Shown here: positions 10,844-17,937 of the stretch, one piece after another
How positions within the stretch are numbered: the stretch's first letter is position 1
How the letters are laid out: every line of letters starts with the position of its first letter
Assembly (NCBI RefSeq): GCF_001441615.1
Contig: NZ_LAXJ01000007.1
Span: 62,001 to 126,000 of the forward strand
Direction of reading: 5' to 3'
Source: Roseovarius atlanticus
GTDB lineage: Bacteria > Pseudomonadota > Alphaproteobacteria > Rhodobacterales > Rhodobacteraceae
Length of the DNA stretch: 64,000 nucleotides
Made by a program: the position numbers and the translations under genes
The notes under the pieces: model-generated
What the model saw: only the letters and a program-made list of their open reading frames with translations
What the model was told of the DNA's origin: nothing
The model's database searches: none

Positions 10844-11761
10844 TCACCCTTTTTTCACGCGCCCGAAATCCGGCGCATCCGTATCTTGCCCGGCCTCGAT
10901 GATACCACGCCGAATGCTGCGCGTCCGCGTGAAATAATCGTGCAGCAGGTCGCCGTCCCCGGTGCGGATCGCGCGTTGCAACGCGAAAAGCTCCTCGGTG
11001 AAGCGCCCCAGCACTTCCAGCGTCGCGTCCTTGTTCGTCAGAAAAACGTCGCGCCACATCGTGGGGTCGCTGGCCGCGATCCGGGTAAAATCGCGGAACC
11101 CGGCGGCGGAATACTTGATGACCTCGCTGTCGGTCACCCGGCGCAGGTCGTCGGCCACGCCCACCATGGTGTAGGCAATCAGATGCGGCGTGTGGCTGGT
11201 CACGGCACAAACAAGGTCGTGGTGGTCTGCATCCATCTCGTCCGTCTTGGCGCCCATCGCCTGCCACAGCGCCTCCAGCCGGTCGACCGCCGCGCGGTCG
11301 CTGCCCTCCACCGGAACGATCAGGGTGTACTTGTTCTCGAAAAGCTCGGCAAAGCCCGAGCGCGGACCGGAATGCTCGGTCCCGGCCATCGGGTGGGCGG
11401 GTACGAAATGCACGCCTTGCGGCAAATGTGGGCCGACCGCCTCGATCACCGCTTTCTTGACCGAGCCGACATCGCTGACCGTGGCGCCCGGCTTCAAGGC
11501 CGGCGCGATCTCTTCGGCCACCGCACCCATCGCGCCCACCGGCACGCACAGCACCACCAGGTCCGCGCCCTCCACGGCCTCCGCCGCGCTGTCGCACACC
11601 CTGTCACACAGCCCGATCTCGCGCGCCACGTCGCGGGTCTCCTCGGACCGTGCAAACCCCGTGACCTCGCCCGCCAGCCCGGCGCGCTTCATCGCCCAGA
11701 ACATCGACGAGGCAATCAGCCCCAGCCCGATCAGCGCCACCCGGTCATAGATCACGCTCAT
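10844..11761 (-). CDS. tyrC: Prephenate/arogenate dehydrogenase
   Basis: A 305-residue NAD(P)-dependent dehydrogenase of tyrosine biosynthesis. The Rossmann motif is GLGLIASS (about residues 12-19). The VSDVGSVKK and [14 protein letters not shown] segments (about 95-130) are diagnostic of the prephenate dehydrogenase family, and [18 protein letters not shown] carries the catalytic-region histidines. Its start overlaps the hisC stop by 4 bp (ATGA), showing translational coupling. HisC-type aminotransferases can also act on aromatic keto acids, so the pair fits His/Tyr/Phe metabolism. Whether prephenate or arogenate is preferred cannot be read from the sequence. Confidence 0.9.
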   Translation of the reverse strand: MSVIYDRVALIGLGLIASSMFWAMKRAGLAGEVTGFARSEETRDVAREIGLCDRVCDSAAEAVEGADLVVLCVPVGAMGAVAEEIAPALKPGATVSDVGSVKKAVIEAVGPHLPQGVHFVPAHPMAGTEHSGPRSGFAELFENKYTLIVPVEGSDRAAVDRLEALWQAMGAKTDEMDADHHDLVCAVTSHTPHLIAYTMVGVADDLRRVTDSEVIKYSAAGFRDFTRIAASDPTMWRDVFLTNKDATLEVLGRFTEELFALQRAIRTGDGDLLHDYFTRTRSIRRGIIEAGQDTDAPDFGRVKKG

Positions 11762-12843
11762 TCCGCGTCTCCCATGAACTGGCCCACCGCGTGCGCCACC
11801 CGGCGGCAGCTGGATTCGTCCCCCACCGTGATCCGCAGGCAGTTGGGCAGGTTGTACCCCGCCACCCTGCGCACGATCAGCCCCTCGGATTTCAGGTATT
11901 CGTCACAGGCCTCGGCCTGGTCCTTGTCGGCGAACCGCGCCAGGATGAAATTGGCCAGCGACGTGTCCGACGGCACGCCATGCCCCGCCAGCGCCTCGGC
12001 CAGCCAGGCCCGCATCCGCGCATTGTCCGCCCGGCACTTGTCGACCCAGGCCTGGTCGCGCACGGCGGCCTCGGACGTGACCAGCGCCGCCTGGCTCAGG
12101 TTGAAGGGCCCGCGCACCCGGTTCAGCACATCCACCACATGCGCCGGACCGTACCCCCAGCCCACACGCAGCCCGCCCAGTCCGTAAATCTTGGAAAAGG
12201 TGCGCGTCATCACCACGTTCTCGCGCGCATCGACCAGCCCCGCACCGCCGTCAAACCCCTCGACATACTCGGCATAGGCCCCGTCCAGCACCAACAGCAC
12301 ATGATCGGGCAGGCGCTCGGCCAGCCGCGCGATCTCGCCGTCGCCCACCATGGTGCCGGTGGGGTTGTTGGGGTTGGCGATGAACACCAGCCGGGTGCGG
12401 TCGGTACAGGCGGCCAGAATGGCGTCCACGTCCGTCACCCGCTCACGCTCGGGCACCTCGACCGGGGTCGCCCCGTTGGCCAGCGCCGCGATCTTGTAGA
12501 TGGCGAACCCGTGCTCGGTGTGAATCACCTCGTCGCCCGGCCCGGCATAGCACTGGCACAGCAGCGACAGGATCTCGTCACTGCCCACACCACAGACGAT
12601 GCGGTCCGCGTCCAGCCCGTGCATCTCGGCAATGGCACCGCGCAGGCTGGCGTGGTCGGTGCTGGGATAGCGGTGCAGGTCGAACGCCGCCTTGCGAAAC
12701 GCGTCCTTCGCCGCCTCGCTCGGCCCGAACGGGTTCTCGTTCGAGCTCAGCTTTACCACGTTGCTTACCCCCTCCACATGGCTTGACCCGCCCACATAGG
12801 GGGCGATGTCCAGTATTCCGGGCTGGGGGGTGATCTTGGTCAT
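11758..12843 (-). CDS. hisC: Histidinol-phosphate / aromatic aminotransferase
   Basis: A 361-residue fold-type I PLP aminotransferase of usual HisC length. Visible features are [10 protein letters not shown] (about 33-42), NPNNPTGT (157-164), the LDGAYAEY region with the PLP-pyridine aspartate (187), and the Schiff-base lysine K218 in [10 protein letters not shown]. It transaminates imidazole-acetol phosphate and, in many bacteria, aromatic keto acids. It is first in the hisC-tyrC-extensin-like run. About 380 bp of apparently non-coding DNA separate it from the homospermidine synthase gene. Confidence 0.93.
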   Translation of the reverse strand: MTKITPQPGILDIAPYVGGSSHVEGVSNVVKLSSNENPFGPSEAAKDAFRKAAFDLHRYPSTDHASLRGAIAEMHGLDADRIVCGVGSDEILSLLCQCYAGPGDEVIHTEHGFAIYKIAALANGATPVEVPERERVTDVDAILAACTDRTRLVFIANPNNPTGTMVGDGEIARLAERLPDHVLLVLDGAYAEYVEGFDGGAGLVDARENVVMTRTFSKIYGLGGLRVGWGYGPAHVVDVLNRVRGPFNLSQAALVTSEAAVRDQAWVDKCRADNARMRAWLAEALAGHGVPSDTSLANFILARFADKDQAEACDEYLKSEGLIVRRVAGYNLPNCLRITVGDESSCRRVAHAVGQFMGDAE

Positions 12844-13222
12844 GTGATGTCATTCCTCACGGGGGCAGCGGCACACCGCCCGTGGCCGCAGCGGCCCCGA
12901 ACAGGTGGTCATGTTCCGCATTACCGAGACCCGCGCGCCCTGACCAGCCCCACCGAGGTCAAATCGCACAAGATGCGGCGCTTAGACCACGCCGTGTGCA
13001 GCGAAACACCAGCGTTCTTTTTACCAGCGCGGAATCAAGGCCGCAGGCCGCCGCGCCATCGCCGGGCCGCACCCACGGCACGTCGATACGTCAACGTCAG
13101 CGCACCGCGCCAAAGTCTTTCGGGAACCCAGAGATAAAACACACCCCCTCAAACCTCGGATCGACGCACCGCGGCCCGTCGATCGCGCGGCTCGACACCT
13201 GTCACGCCTCTCCGGCATCCCC
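12844..13222. other. Intergenic region with no recognised gene
   Basis: No reading frame here looks like a known protein on either strand; the open frames present are short, arginine/proline-rich and unconvincing. The region should hold the hisC promoter. One hairpin is visible at 13159-13184 (GATCGACG / CGTCGATC, 10-base loop), about 40 bases past the homospermidine synthase stop on the minus strand. It lacks a proper T-run, so termination there is only a possibility. Confidence 0.5.
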
Positions 13223-14644
13223 TCACGACGCCAGCACGTTCCGGAAAAGCCACGGATCGCTCTCGTCGATATCCTCGGGGAAATGCTCCCACCGGTCCTG
13301 CAGGGGCGTCCAGTCGGTGTAATGCGCCTCCACAGGGCCCAGATACGGCCGCTGCACCTCAAGGCACCGGGCGTGGTCCATCTCGTCGGTCTCCACGATG
13401 CCCGCCTCGGGGTTCTCCAGCGCCCAGACCATGCCCGCCAGAACCGCGCTCGTCACCTGAAGGCCAGTGGCGTTCTGGTACGGCGCCAGCGCCTTGGTTT
13501 CCTCGTTCGACAGGCGCGAGCCATACCACATCGCGTTCTTTTCATGCCCGTAAAGCAGCACGCCCAGCTCGTCGATGCCGGTCACGATCTCGTCCACGTC
13601 CAGAATTTCATGCGTGGTCTGCTGCCGGCCTGCCCCGAACATCTCGTGCAGGGACAGCACCGCGTCGTCGCAGGGGTGATAGGCATAATGGCAGGTGGGC
13701 CGGAACTCAGGGTCCTCCGGCGCGCCCACCGTGTAGAAATCGGAAATCGAGATCGCCTCGTTATGGGTCACCAGGAAGCCGAATTGCGGCCCCGGCGTCG
13801 GGCACCACGTATGCACGCGGGTGATCGCCCCCGGCCGTTCCAGCCAGATCCCCGCACGACAGCCCGTCTCATGGCTGTGCCCGTTCTCGGGGAACCACGT
13901 CTCATGCGTGCCCCAGCCCAGCTCGGCCGGCTGGAACCCTTCGGCGATGAACCCCTCGACCGACCAGGTGTTGACGAAATGCCCCCGTGGACGCGGCAAC
14001 GCCCGCGCCTGGGTGTCGCGCTCGGCGATATGCACGCCCTTCACGCCCAGCCCCTGCATCAGCCTGGCCCAGCCGTCCCGGTCCTTGGGCGCCTCCGCGT
14101 CCTTGCCGGTGTCGCGGGCCAGCGTCAGCAACGCTTCCTTGACGAACCAGCTGACCATCCCTGGGTTCGCCCCGCAACAGCTGACCGCCGTGGTCCCGCC
14201 CGGATTGGCCGCCTTCTCGTCCCGCACCGCCTGCCGCAGCGCATAGTTCGTCCGCGCCGCGTTGTCCTGAGTGTCGAAATAGTACCCCGCCCACGGCTCC
14301 ACCACCGTGTCGATATACAGCACGCCCTGCTCGCGGCAGAACTTCATCAGGTCGAGCGATGACGTATCGACGCTCAGGTTCACCACGAACCCCTTGCCCG
14401 GCTCGATCAGCCCGCCCAGCAGGTCGCGGTAATTCTCCGCCGTCACCGCCTCCGGCACGAACCGCAGCCCCAACTCGCGCAAGGCATCGTGATTGGCCGC
14501 GTTCGGCTCGATCACCACGAATTTGTCGGCGTCATAATCGAAATGCCGCTCGATCAGCGGCCAGGTCCCCTTGGCGATCGACCCGAAGCCGATCATCACG
14601 ATGGTCCCGTCGATGCGCCCGTATTTGGGATAATCCTGTGCCAT
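13223..14644 (-). CDS. Homospermidine synthase
   Basis: A 473-residue enzyme that makes sym-homospermidine from putrescine by NAD-dependent aminobutyl transfer. It starts at ATG 14644 because GGAGGAG lies eight bases upstream; an earlier in-frame GTG at 14662 overlaps that ribosome-binding site. An N-terminal Rossmann motif VMIGFGSIAKG (about 16-26) and SCCGANPGMVSWFVKEAL (about 156-173) are characteristic of the saccharopine-dehydrogenase-like homospermidine synthase family. It follows rpsD on the same strand, but an rpsD terminator lies between them, so it is probably transcribed separately. Confidence 0.92.
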   Translation of the reverse strand: MAQDYPKYGRIDGTIVMIGFGSIAKGTWPLIERHFDYDADKFVVIEPNAANHDALRELGLRFVPEAVTAENYRDLLGGLIEPGKGFVVNLSVDTSSLDLMKFCREQGVLYIDTVVEPWAGYYFDTQDNAARTNYALRQAVRDEKAANPGGTTAVSCCGANPGMVSWFVKEALLTLARDTGKDAEAPKDRDGWARLMQGLGVKGVHIAERDTQARALPRPRGHFVNTWSVEGFIAEGFQPAELGWGTHETWFPENGHSHETGCRAGIWLERPGAITRVHTWCPTPGPQFGFLVTHNEAISISDFYTVGAPEDPEFRPTCHYAYHPCDDAVLSLHEMFGAGRQQTTHEILDVDEIVTGIDELGVLLYGHEKNAMWYGSRLSNEETKALAPYQNATGLQVTSAVLAGMVWALENPEAGIVETDEMDHARCLEVQRPYLGPVEAHYTDWTPLQDRWEHFPEDIDESDPWLFRNVLAS

Positions 14645-14661
14645 GCCTTGCGTCTCCTCCA

Positions 14662-14681
14662 CTTACAAATGCTTACAAATG
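14662..14681. repeat. Tandem 10-bp direct repeat CTTACAAATG x2
   Basis: Two perfect copies of CTTACAAATG (14662-14671 and 14672-14681) lie between the rpsD terminator and the ribosome-binding site of the homospermidine synthase gene. On the minus strand they read CATTTGTAAG twice, just upstream of that gene. They could be tandem regulator sites or part of its promoter; nothing in the sequence decides this. Confidence 0.6.
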
Positions 14682-14682
14682 C

Positions 14683-14710
14683 AAAAGGCCGCGCCCAGCG
14701 GCGCGGCCTT
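14683..14710 (-). terminator. Rho-independent terminator of rpsD
   Basis: A perfect 11-bp stem, AAGGCCGCGCC / GGCGCGGCCTT, with a 4-base loop (CAGC) begins about 30 bases past the rpsD stop. On the minus strand it runs into TTTT (14683-14686). It separates rpsD from the homospermidine synthase gene. Confidence 0.88.
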
Positions 14711-14739
14711 CCGGATCAGGTGCTGCAGACCTAAGAGGC

Positions 14740-15360
14740 TTAGTTCTGCGCGTAGAATTCGATGACCAGGTTCGGTTCCATCATCACCGGGTACGGCACG
14801 TCACCCAAGGACGGCGTCCGCACGAAGGTCGCGGTCAGCTTGGAATTGTCCACGTCGATATAGTCCGGCACGTCGCGCTCGGGCAGTTGCGTGGCTTCCA
14901 GGATGGCGGCCATCTGCTTCGAGCGGTCACGAACCTCGATCACGTCGCCCTCTTTAACACGGTAGGAGGGGATGTTCACCAGCTTGCCGTTCACGCGCAC
15001 GTGACGGTGGTTCACGAACTGACGCGCGGCAAAGATGGTCGGCACGAACTTGGCACGGTAGACAACCGCGTCCAGACGGCGCTCCAGCAGGCCGATCAAC
15101 AGCTCGCCGGTGTCGCCTTTCAGACGCTCGGCCTCGCGGAAGATGCGGCGGAATTGCTTTTCGGTCAGGTCGCCGTAATAGCCCTTCAGCTTCTGCTTGG
15201 CGCGCAGCTGCAGGCCAAAGTCGGAAATCTTCGCCTTGCGGCGCTGGCCGTGCTGGCCGGGGCCGTATTCGCGGCGGTTGACCGGGGATTTCGGACGCCC
15301 CCAGATGTTTTCGCCCATCCGGCGGTCGATCTTGTATTTGGCAGCCGTTCTTTTCGTCAT
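14740..15360 (-). CDS. rpsD: 30S ribosomal protein S4 (uS4)
   Basis: A 206-residue primary 16S rRNA-binding protein of standard alphaproteobacterial length. The N-terminus [20 protein letters not shown] is typical, the S4 RNA-binding domain lies at about 96-155 ([28 protein letters not shown]), and the end is VIEFYAQN. It has its own good promoter about 110 bp upstream and its own terminator, so it appears monocistronic, unlike the alpha-operon arrangement in enterics. AAGGAG lies upstream of the ATG. Confidence 0.98.
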   Translation of the reverse strand: MTKRTAAKYKIDRRMGENIWGRPKSPVNRREYGPGQHGQRRKAKISDFGLQLRAKQKLKGYYGDLTEKQFRRIFREAERLKGDTGELLIGLLERRLDAVVYRAKFVPTIFAARQFVNHRHVRVNGKLVNIPSYRVKEGDVIEVRDRSKQMAAILEATQLPERDVPDYIDVDNSKLTATFVRTPSLGDVPYPVMMEPNLVIEFYAQN

Positions 15361-15468
15361 CGACTGATCTCCTTCGTTTCAGGTTTCGAAGGGCGTTGTC
15401 CTCTCCGTGGATTTTGCCACGGCGACAGGCATCCCCTTGCGAGGGCCACCAACACCAATGAAGCCGCG

Positions 15469-15496
15469 CTTATATAAGGGTGCGAGACAGAGTCAA
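15469..15496 (-). promoter_or_regulatory. Sigma-70-type promoter of rpsD and structured leader
   Basis: On the minus strand TTGACT (15491-15496) is followed after 16 bases by TATAAG (15469-15474), a near-consensus promoter. The transcript leader of roughly 100 bases contains a perfect 6-bp hairpin, CCGTGG / CCACGG, with a 6-base loop (15405-15422). Ribosomal protein leaders are often feedback-regulated, but nothing here proves S4 binding. Confidence 0.75.
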
Positions 15497-15539
15497 CACG
15501 TCGCTTCGCCCAATCTGCAAGTTTCGCCACTGCGCCATC

Positions 15540-15562
15540 GTAGGGTGGGTGAAAACCCACGC
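15540..15562 (+). repeat. GTAGGGTGGGTGAAAACCCACGC hairpin repeat, copy 1
   Basis: The first of four near-identical 23-bp copies in the window (others at 16455, 16710 and 54113). The sequence folds as GTGGGT-GAAA-ACCCAC, a 6-bp stem with a GNRA-type tetraloop. This copy lies 12 bp past the stop of the minus-strand SRPBCC gene. Confidence 0.85.
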
Positions 15563-15573
15563 GCCCTCGCCCC

Positions 15574-16041
15574 CTACTTCAGGCTCTGCGCATACTCTTC
15601 CAACTGCGTCGCCACCGTGCCCCAGCCATCGAAGAACCCCATATCCTCGTGGGTCTTCTTCGCCTCAGGCGACCGATGCCGCGCCGTCGCGGTATAGATC
15701 GTGCCCCCCGCCCCGTCATCCTCCAGGTCCAGGATCGCCGTCATGAACGGGTCCGGCACCGGCGCCCAGCCCTCGGTATAGGTGTCGGTAAAGACCAGGC
15801 GGCTCATCTCGACCACCTCAAGGTAGACGCCCTTGTTGTCCATCAGCTGGCCGTCCACGTTCATCACCGTGTTGAACCGCCCGCCGACCCGCAGGTCGAT
15901 CTCGCAGCTCTCGATGCTGTACGGCTTGGGCACGAAGAAATGCTTGATATGCTCCGGCGTGGTCCAGCACTCCCAGATCAGCGCACGCGGCGCGTTCAGG
16001 GTGCGGGTAAAGCTCAGGTCGGTCTCGGGATTCAGGTTCAT
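15574..16041 (-). CDS. SRPBCC-domain (AHSA1-like) protein
   Basis: A 155-residue START/Bet v1-like fold protein. The N-terminal FTRTLNAPRALIWECWTTPE and FVPKPYSIESCEIDLRVGGRF segments are typical of the AHSA1 branch found beside ArsR regulators. TARHRSPEAKKTHEDMGFFDGWG forms the C-terminal helix. Such proteins bind hydrophobic ligands or act as stress-related cofactors; the ligand is unknown. The start overlaps the ArsR-type gene stop by 4 bp, so the two are co-translated and the regulator probably controls this gene. Confidence 0.87.
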   Translation of the reverse strand: MNLNPETDLSFTRTLNAPRALIWECWTTPEHIKHFFVPKPYSIESCEIDLRVGGRFNTVMNVDGQLMDNKGVYLEVVEMSRLVFTDTYTEGWAPVPDPFMTAILDLEDDGAGGTIYTATARHRSPEAKKTHEDMGFFDGWGTVATQLEEYAQSLK

Positions 16042-16379
16042 GTCTTCCGGTCCTTCATCAGGGTTGCGACGTATTCGTCGAGTTGGTCCAGCCGGCCCTC
16101 CCAGATCCGCCGCTGTTCGCTCAGCCAGTCGTCGACCGGGGCGAACGCGTCCGGGGCAAGGGCAAACGTTCGTGTCCGGCCCTGCTTGTCCGAGGTGACC
16201 AGCCCGGCCTCCTCCAGCTTTTTCAGGTGGCTCATGAACGACGGCAGCGCCATGTCATGCGACGCGGCCAGTTCGCTGACACTCGCCGGGCCGCGGGCCA
16301 GCCGCTGCAGGATCACCCGCCGCGTCGGATCGCCCAGCGCGGAAAAGCAAAGATCCAGTTTCGACTCATACTTAGCCAT
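16038..16379 (-). CDS. ArsR-family winged-helix transcriptional regulator
   Basis: A 113-residue regulator starting at ATG 16379, with AGGAA a few bases upstream; an upstream in-frame start gives only eight further residues with no clear ribosome-binding site. The winged helix-turn-helix spans about 12-85 (LGDPTRRVILQRLARGPASVSELAA, then the recognition helix SFMSHLKKLEEAGLV). No ArsR-type metal-binding cysteine pair is present, so it belongs to the metal-independent group often paired with SRPBCC proteins. A perfect inverted repeat covers its own translation start, suggesting autoregulation. Confidence 0.9.
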   Translation of the reverse strand: MAKYESKLDLCFSALGDPTRRVILQRLARGPASVSELAASHDMALPSFMSHLKKLEEAGLVTSDKQGRTRTFALAPDAFAPVDDWLSEQRRIWEGRLDQLDEYVATLMKDRKT

Positions 16380-16390
16380 ATTCCTAAGTA
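16369..16390. promoter_or_regulatory. Candidate operator of the ArsR/SRPBCC operon
   Basis: A perfect 7-bp inverted repeat, TACTTAG - 8 bases - CTAAGTA, spans the ATG and ribosome-binding site of the ArsR-type gene. Its size and spacing fit a homodimeric winged-helix repressor. Function is inferred from position and symmetry only. Confidence 0.55.
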
Positions 16391-16454
16391 ATGCAGCCAC
16401 CAAGACCGCGTCAATAACACTAAGCCAAAAAGCTAACTTTCAGCCAAAATTCAC

Positions 16455-16477
16455 GTAGGGTGGGTGAAAACCCACGC
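16455..16477 (+). repeat. GTAGGGTGGGTGAAAACCCACGC hairpin repeat, copy 2
   Basis: Identical to copy 1 over the 23-bp core. It lies upstream of the ArsR gene start and 16 bp before the 135-bp structured element, in the roughly 380-bp gene-free stretch between the ArsR/SRPBCC operon and the antiporter operon. Confidence 0.85.
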
Positions 16478-16492
16478 GTCTGATTCAAAGAA

Positions 16493-16627
16493 GCGCGATC
16501 GCCAGACCGCGGGATGGCGACCCAACGGGACTTCGGAGTACTTTATGCCAACCAAATCCGCCAAACACTGCATCGAGGCACTAACCTCACCCAATCGCCA
16601 GCCCGGGGGGCGGTCTGGCGATCGCGC
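16493..16627. repeat. 135-bp structured repeat element, copy A
   Basis: An 18-bp perfect inverted repeat (16493-16510 with 16610-16627) encloses a second stem, GGGATGGCGA (16511-16520) with TCGCCAGCCC (16595-16604). A roughly 74-base interior includes TATGCCAACCAAAT. A second copy of exactly the same length lies at 25256-25390. The inner stem is identical in both, while the outer stems differ at several positions that keep base pairing. A GC-rich hairpin follows directly. There is no coding potential. It may be a structured RNA or a small non-autonomous element. Confidence 0.8.
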
Positions 16628-16674
16628 GGCGGCCTGCGGCCTCGGCTCCGCACGTGCGCGCTTGAAAACCCCCC

Positions 16675-16695
16675 GTCCCGGACCCGATCCGGGAC
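16675..16695. repeat. GTCCCGGA-CCCGA-TCCGGGAC hairpin
   Basis: A perfect 8-bp inverted repeat with a 5-base loop lies in the gene-free stretch, between the structured element and hairpin repeat copy 3. On the minus strand it is 3' of the antiporter operon. It has no T-run on either side, so a terminator role is only possible. Confidence 0.6.
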
Positions 16696-16709
16696 CTCCC
16701 GCCGCTTTC

Positions 16710-16732
16710 GTAGGGTGGGTGAAAACCCACGC
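16710..16732 (+). repeat. GTAGGGTGGGTGAAAACCCACGC hairpin repeat, copy 3
   Basis: The same 23-bp core as copies 1 and 2. It lies 24 bp past the stop of the last antiporter gene (minus strand), the same 3'-end position as copies 1 and 4. Confidence 0.85.
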
Positions 16733-16756
16733 GTCGCCCACCTCGCAGGCCGCGCC

Positions 16757-17155
16757 CTACTCCTGCGCCTTCGCCGCGTCTGCCTCGGCCTCTTTCTCCA
16801 GGTCCGGGTCCGTCAGCGTCGACCACGTGTCGTCGCGCGGCGGGCTGGGCGGGGTCTCGCAGGCCCGCTTGTGGATATTCACCTTGGCGATGAAATGCGC
16901 CGAGATGGGTGCGGTGACGAACAGAAACGCCATGATCAGCGGCTCGTGATAGGACGTGTCGCCAATCAGGAACGAATGGATCATCGACGCCAGCAGGAAC
17001 ATCCCGATCCCCAGCGTACCCACCTTGGTGGGCGCGTGCAGGCGCGTCATCGGGTCGTTGAACTTCAACAGGCCGAAGACACCGACCAGCACGAATCCCG
17101 ATCCCACCAGCAGGCAGAACGCGACGGCAAGATTTCCGATCTCCACCCAGCTCAT
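16757..17155 (-). CDS. mnhG: Mrp-type Na+/H+ antiporter subunit G
   Basis: A 132-residue protein, last gene of the antiporter operon. Three transmembrane helices (about 8-30, 40-60 and 68-88) and the segment GVFGLLKFNDPMTRLHAPTK are diagnostic of MnhG/PhaG. The charged tail beyond residue 105 is longer than in many homologues. It starts at ATG 17155, overlapping the mnhF stop by 4 bp. It is required, with the other subunits, for an assembled cation/proton antiporter in the inner membrane. Confidence 0.93.
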   Translation of the reverse strand: MSWVEIGNLAVAFCLLVGSGFVLVGVFGLLKFNDPMTRLHAPTKVGTLGIGMFLLASMIHSFLIGDTSYHEPLIMAFLFVTAPISAHFIAKVNIHKRACETPPSPPRDDTWSTLTDPDLEKEAEADAAKAQE

Positions 17156-17439
17156 TCGATGATGTCCCCCCTCAAGATGAACCGCGCCAGCGCCACGGTG
17201 GACACGAAGCCCAGCATCGCGATCAGCAGCGTGACCTCGAAATAGACCTGCACGCCCTGGTAGATGCCCACCATCACCACCAGCCCCAGCGCATTGATCA
17301 CCATCGTGTCCAGCGCCAGGATCCGGTCGCCCGGGGTCGGCCCCATCACCAGCCGCACCATCGACAGGATCTGCCCCAGCGCCAGCACGACAAAGGAAAT
17401 GACAATGGCCAGTTCCATGATCTCGGCAGGGTTGCTCAT
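17152..17439 (-). CDS. mnhF: Mrp-type Na+/H+ antiporter subunit F
   Basis: A 95-residue protein with three transmembrane helices. The central segment VMGPTPGDRILALDTMVINALG is the hallmark of MnhF/PhaF. The start ATG at 17439 overlaps the mnhE stop by 4 bp and its stop overlaps mnhG by 4 bp, so translation is coupled on both sides. A longer frame extends upstream within mnhE but is not needed. Confidence 0.93.
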   Translation of the reverse strand: MSNPAEIMELAIVISFVVLALGQILSMVRLVMGPTPGDRILALDTMVINALGLVVMVGIYQGVQVYFEVTLLIAMLGFVSTVALARFILRGDIIE

Positions 17440-17936
17440 GCGAAAATCTCCTCCAGCCGGGCCTCGTAGCGGGTCTTGATCTCGTCGCGCACCGCGTCCG
17501 GGTCGTCGGTGTGCAGTACATGAACCAACAGGCTGTGCCCCTCGTCCGACAAATCCGACGACACTGTGCCGGGCGTCAGCGTGATCGTCCCCGCCAGGAT
17601 GGTGATCGCCTCGGGCTTCACCAGGTCCAGCGGCACCACGATCCACGCCGGTTTCAGCTTGGAATTGGGCACGGTCAGCACGATCCACGCCACCTGGATA
17701 TTGGCGATGATGATGTCATAGATCACGATCAGGCCATAGGTGAACATCCGGAACAGGTTGAAGCCCTTGGGCGTGTCCGGCCACCACACCGAGGTCATCC
17801 ACGGGATGATGATCCCCAGGATCAGCCCGAACACCGCCATCCCCGCAGAAAACCCGTTCTGCAACAGCACCCAGACCAGCGTCAGCAGCAGGGTCAGGAA
17901 CGGATGCGGAAACAGCCAGTAGAACGCGCGTGTCAT
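17436..17936 (-). CDS. mnhE: Mrp-type Na+/H+ antiporter subunit E
   Basis: A 166-residue protein with N-terminal transmembrane helices (about 12-30 and 33-50) and the MnhE-type sequence ANIQVAWIVL..PAWIVVPLDL. It continues into the conserved GTITLTPGTVSSDLSDEGHSLLVHVLH region (about 113-140) of the cytoplasmic part. It starts at ATG 17936, one base after the mnhD stop. The order D-E-F-G matches Mrp operons of alphaproteobacteria. Confidence 0.93.
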   Translation of the reverse strand: MTRAFYWLFPHPFLTLLLTLVWVLLQNGFSAGMAVFGLILGIIIPWMTSVWWPDTPKGFNLFRMFTYGLIVIYDIIIANIQVAWIVLTVPNSKLKPAWIVVPLDLVKPEAITILAGTITLTPGTVSSDLSDEGHSLLVHVLHTDDPDAVRDEIKTRYEARLEEIFA

Positions 17937-17937
17937 G

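Noticed and set aside
12844-13137. Possible small genes between hisC and homospermidine synthase
   Set aside because: The plus-strand frames are Arg/Pro/Ala-rich, lack ribosome-binding sites and resemble no protein.
16493-16627. Integron attC site
   Set aside because: The size and palindromic ends would fit loosely, but there is no GTTRRRY core, no integrase and no gene cassette pattern.
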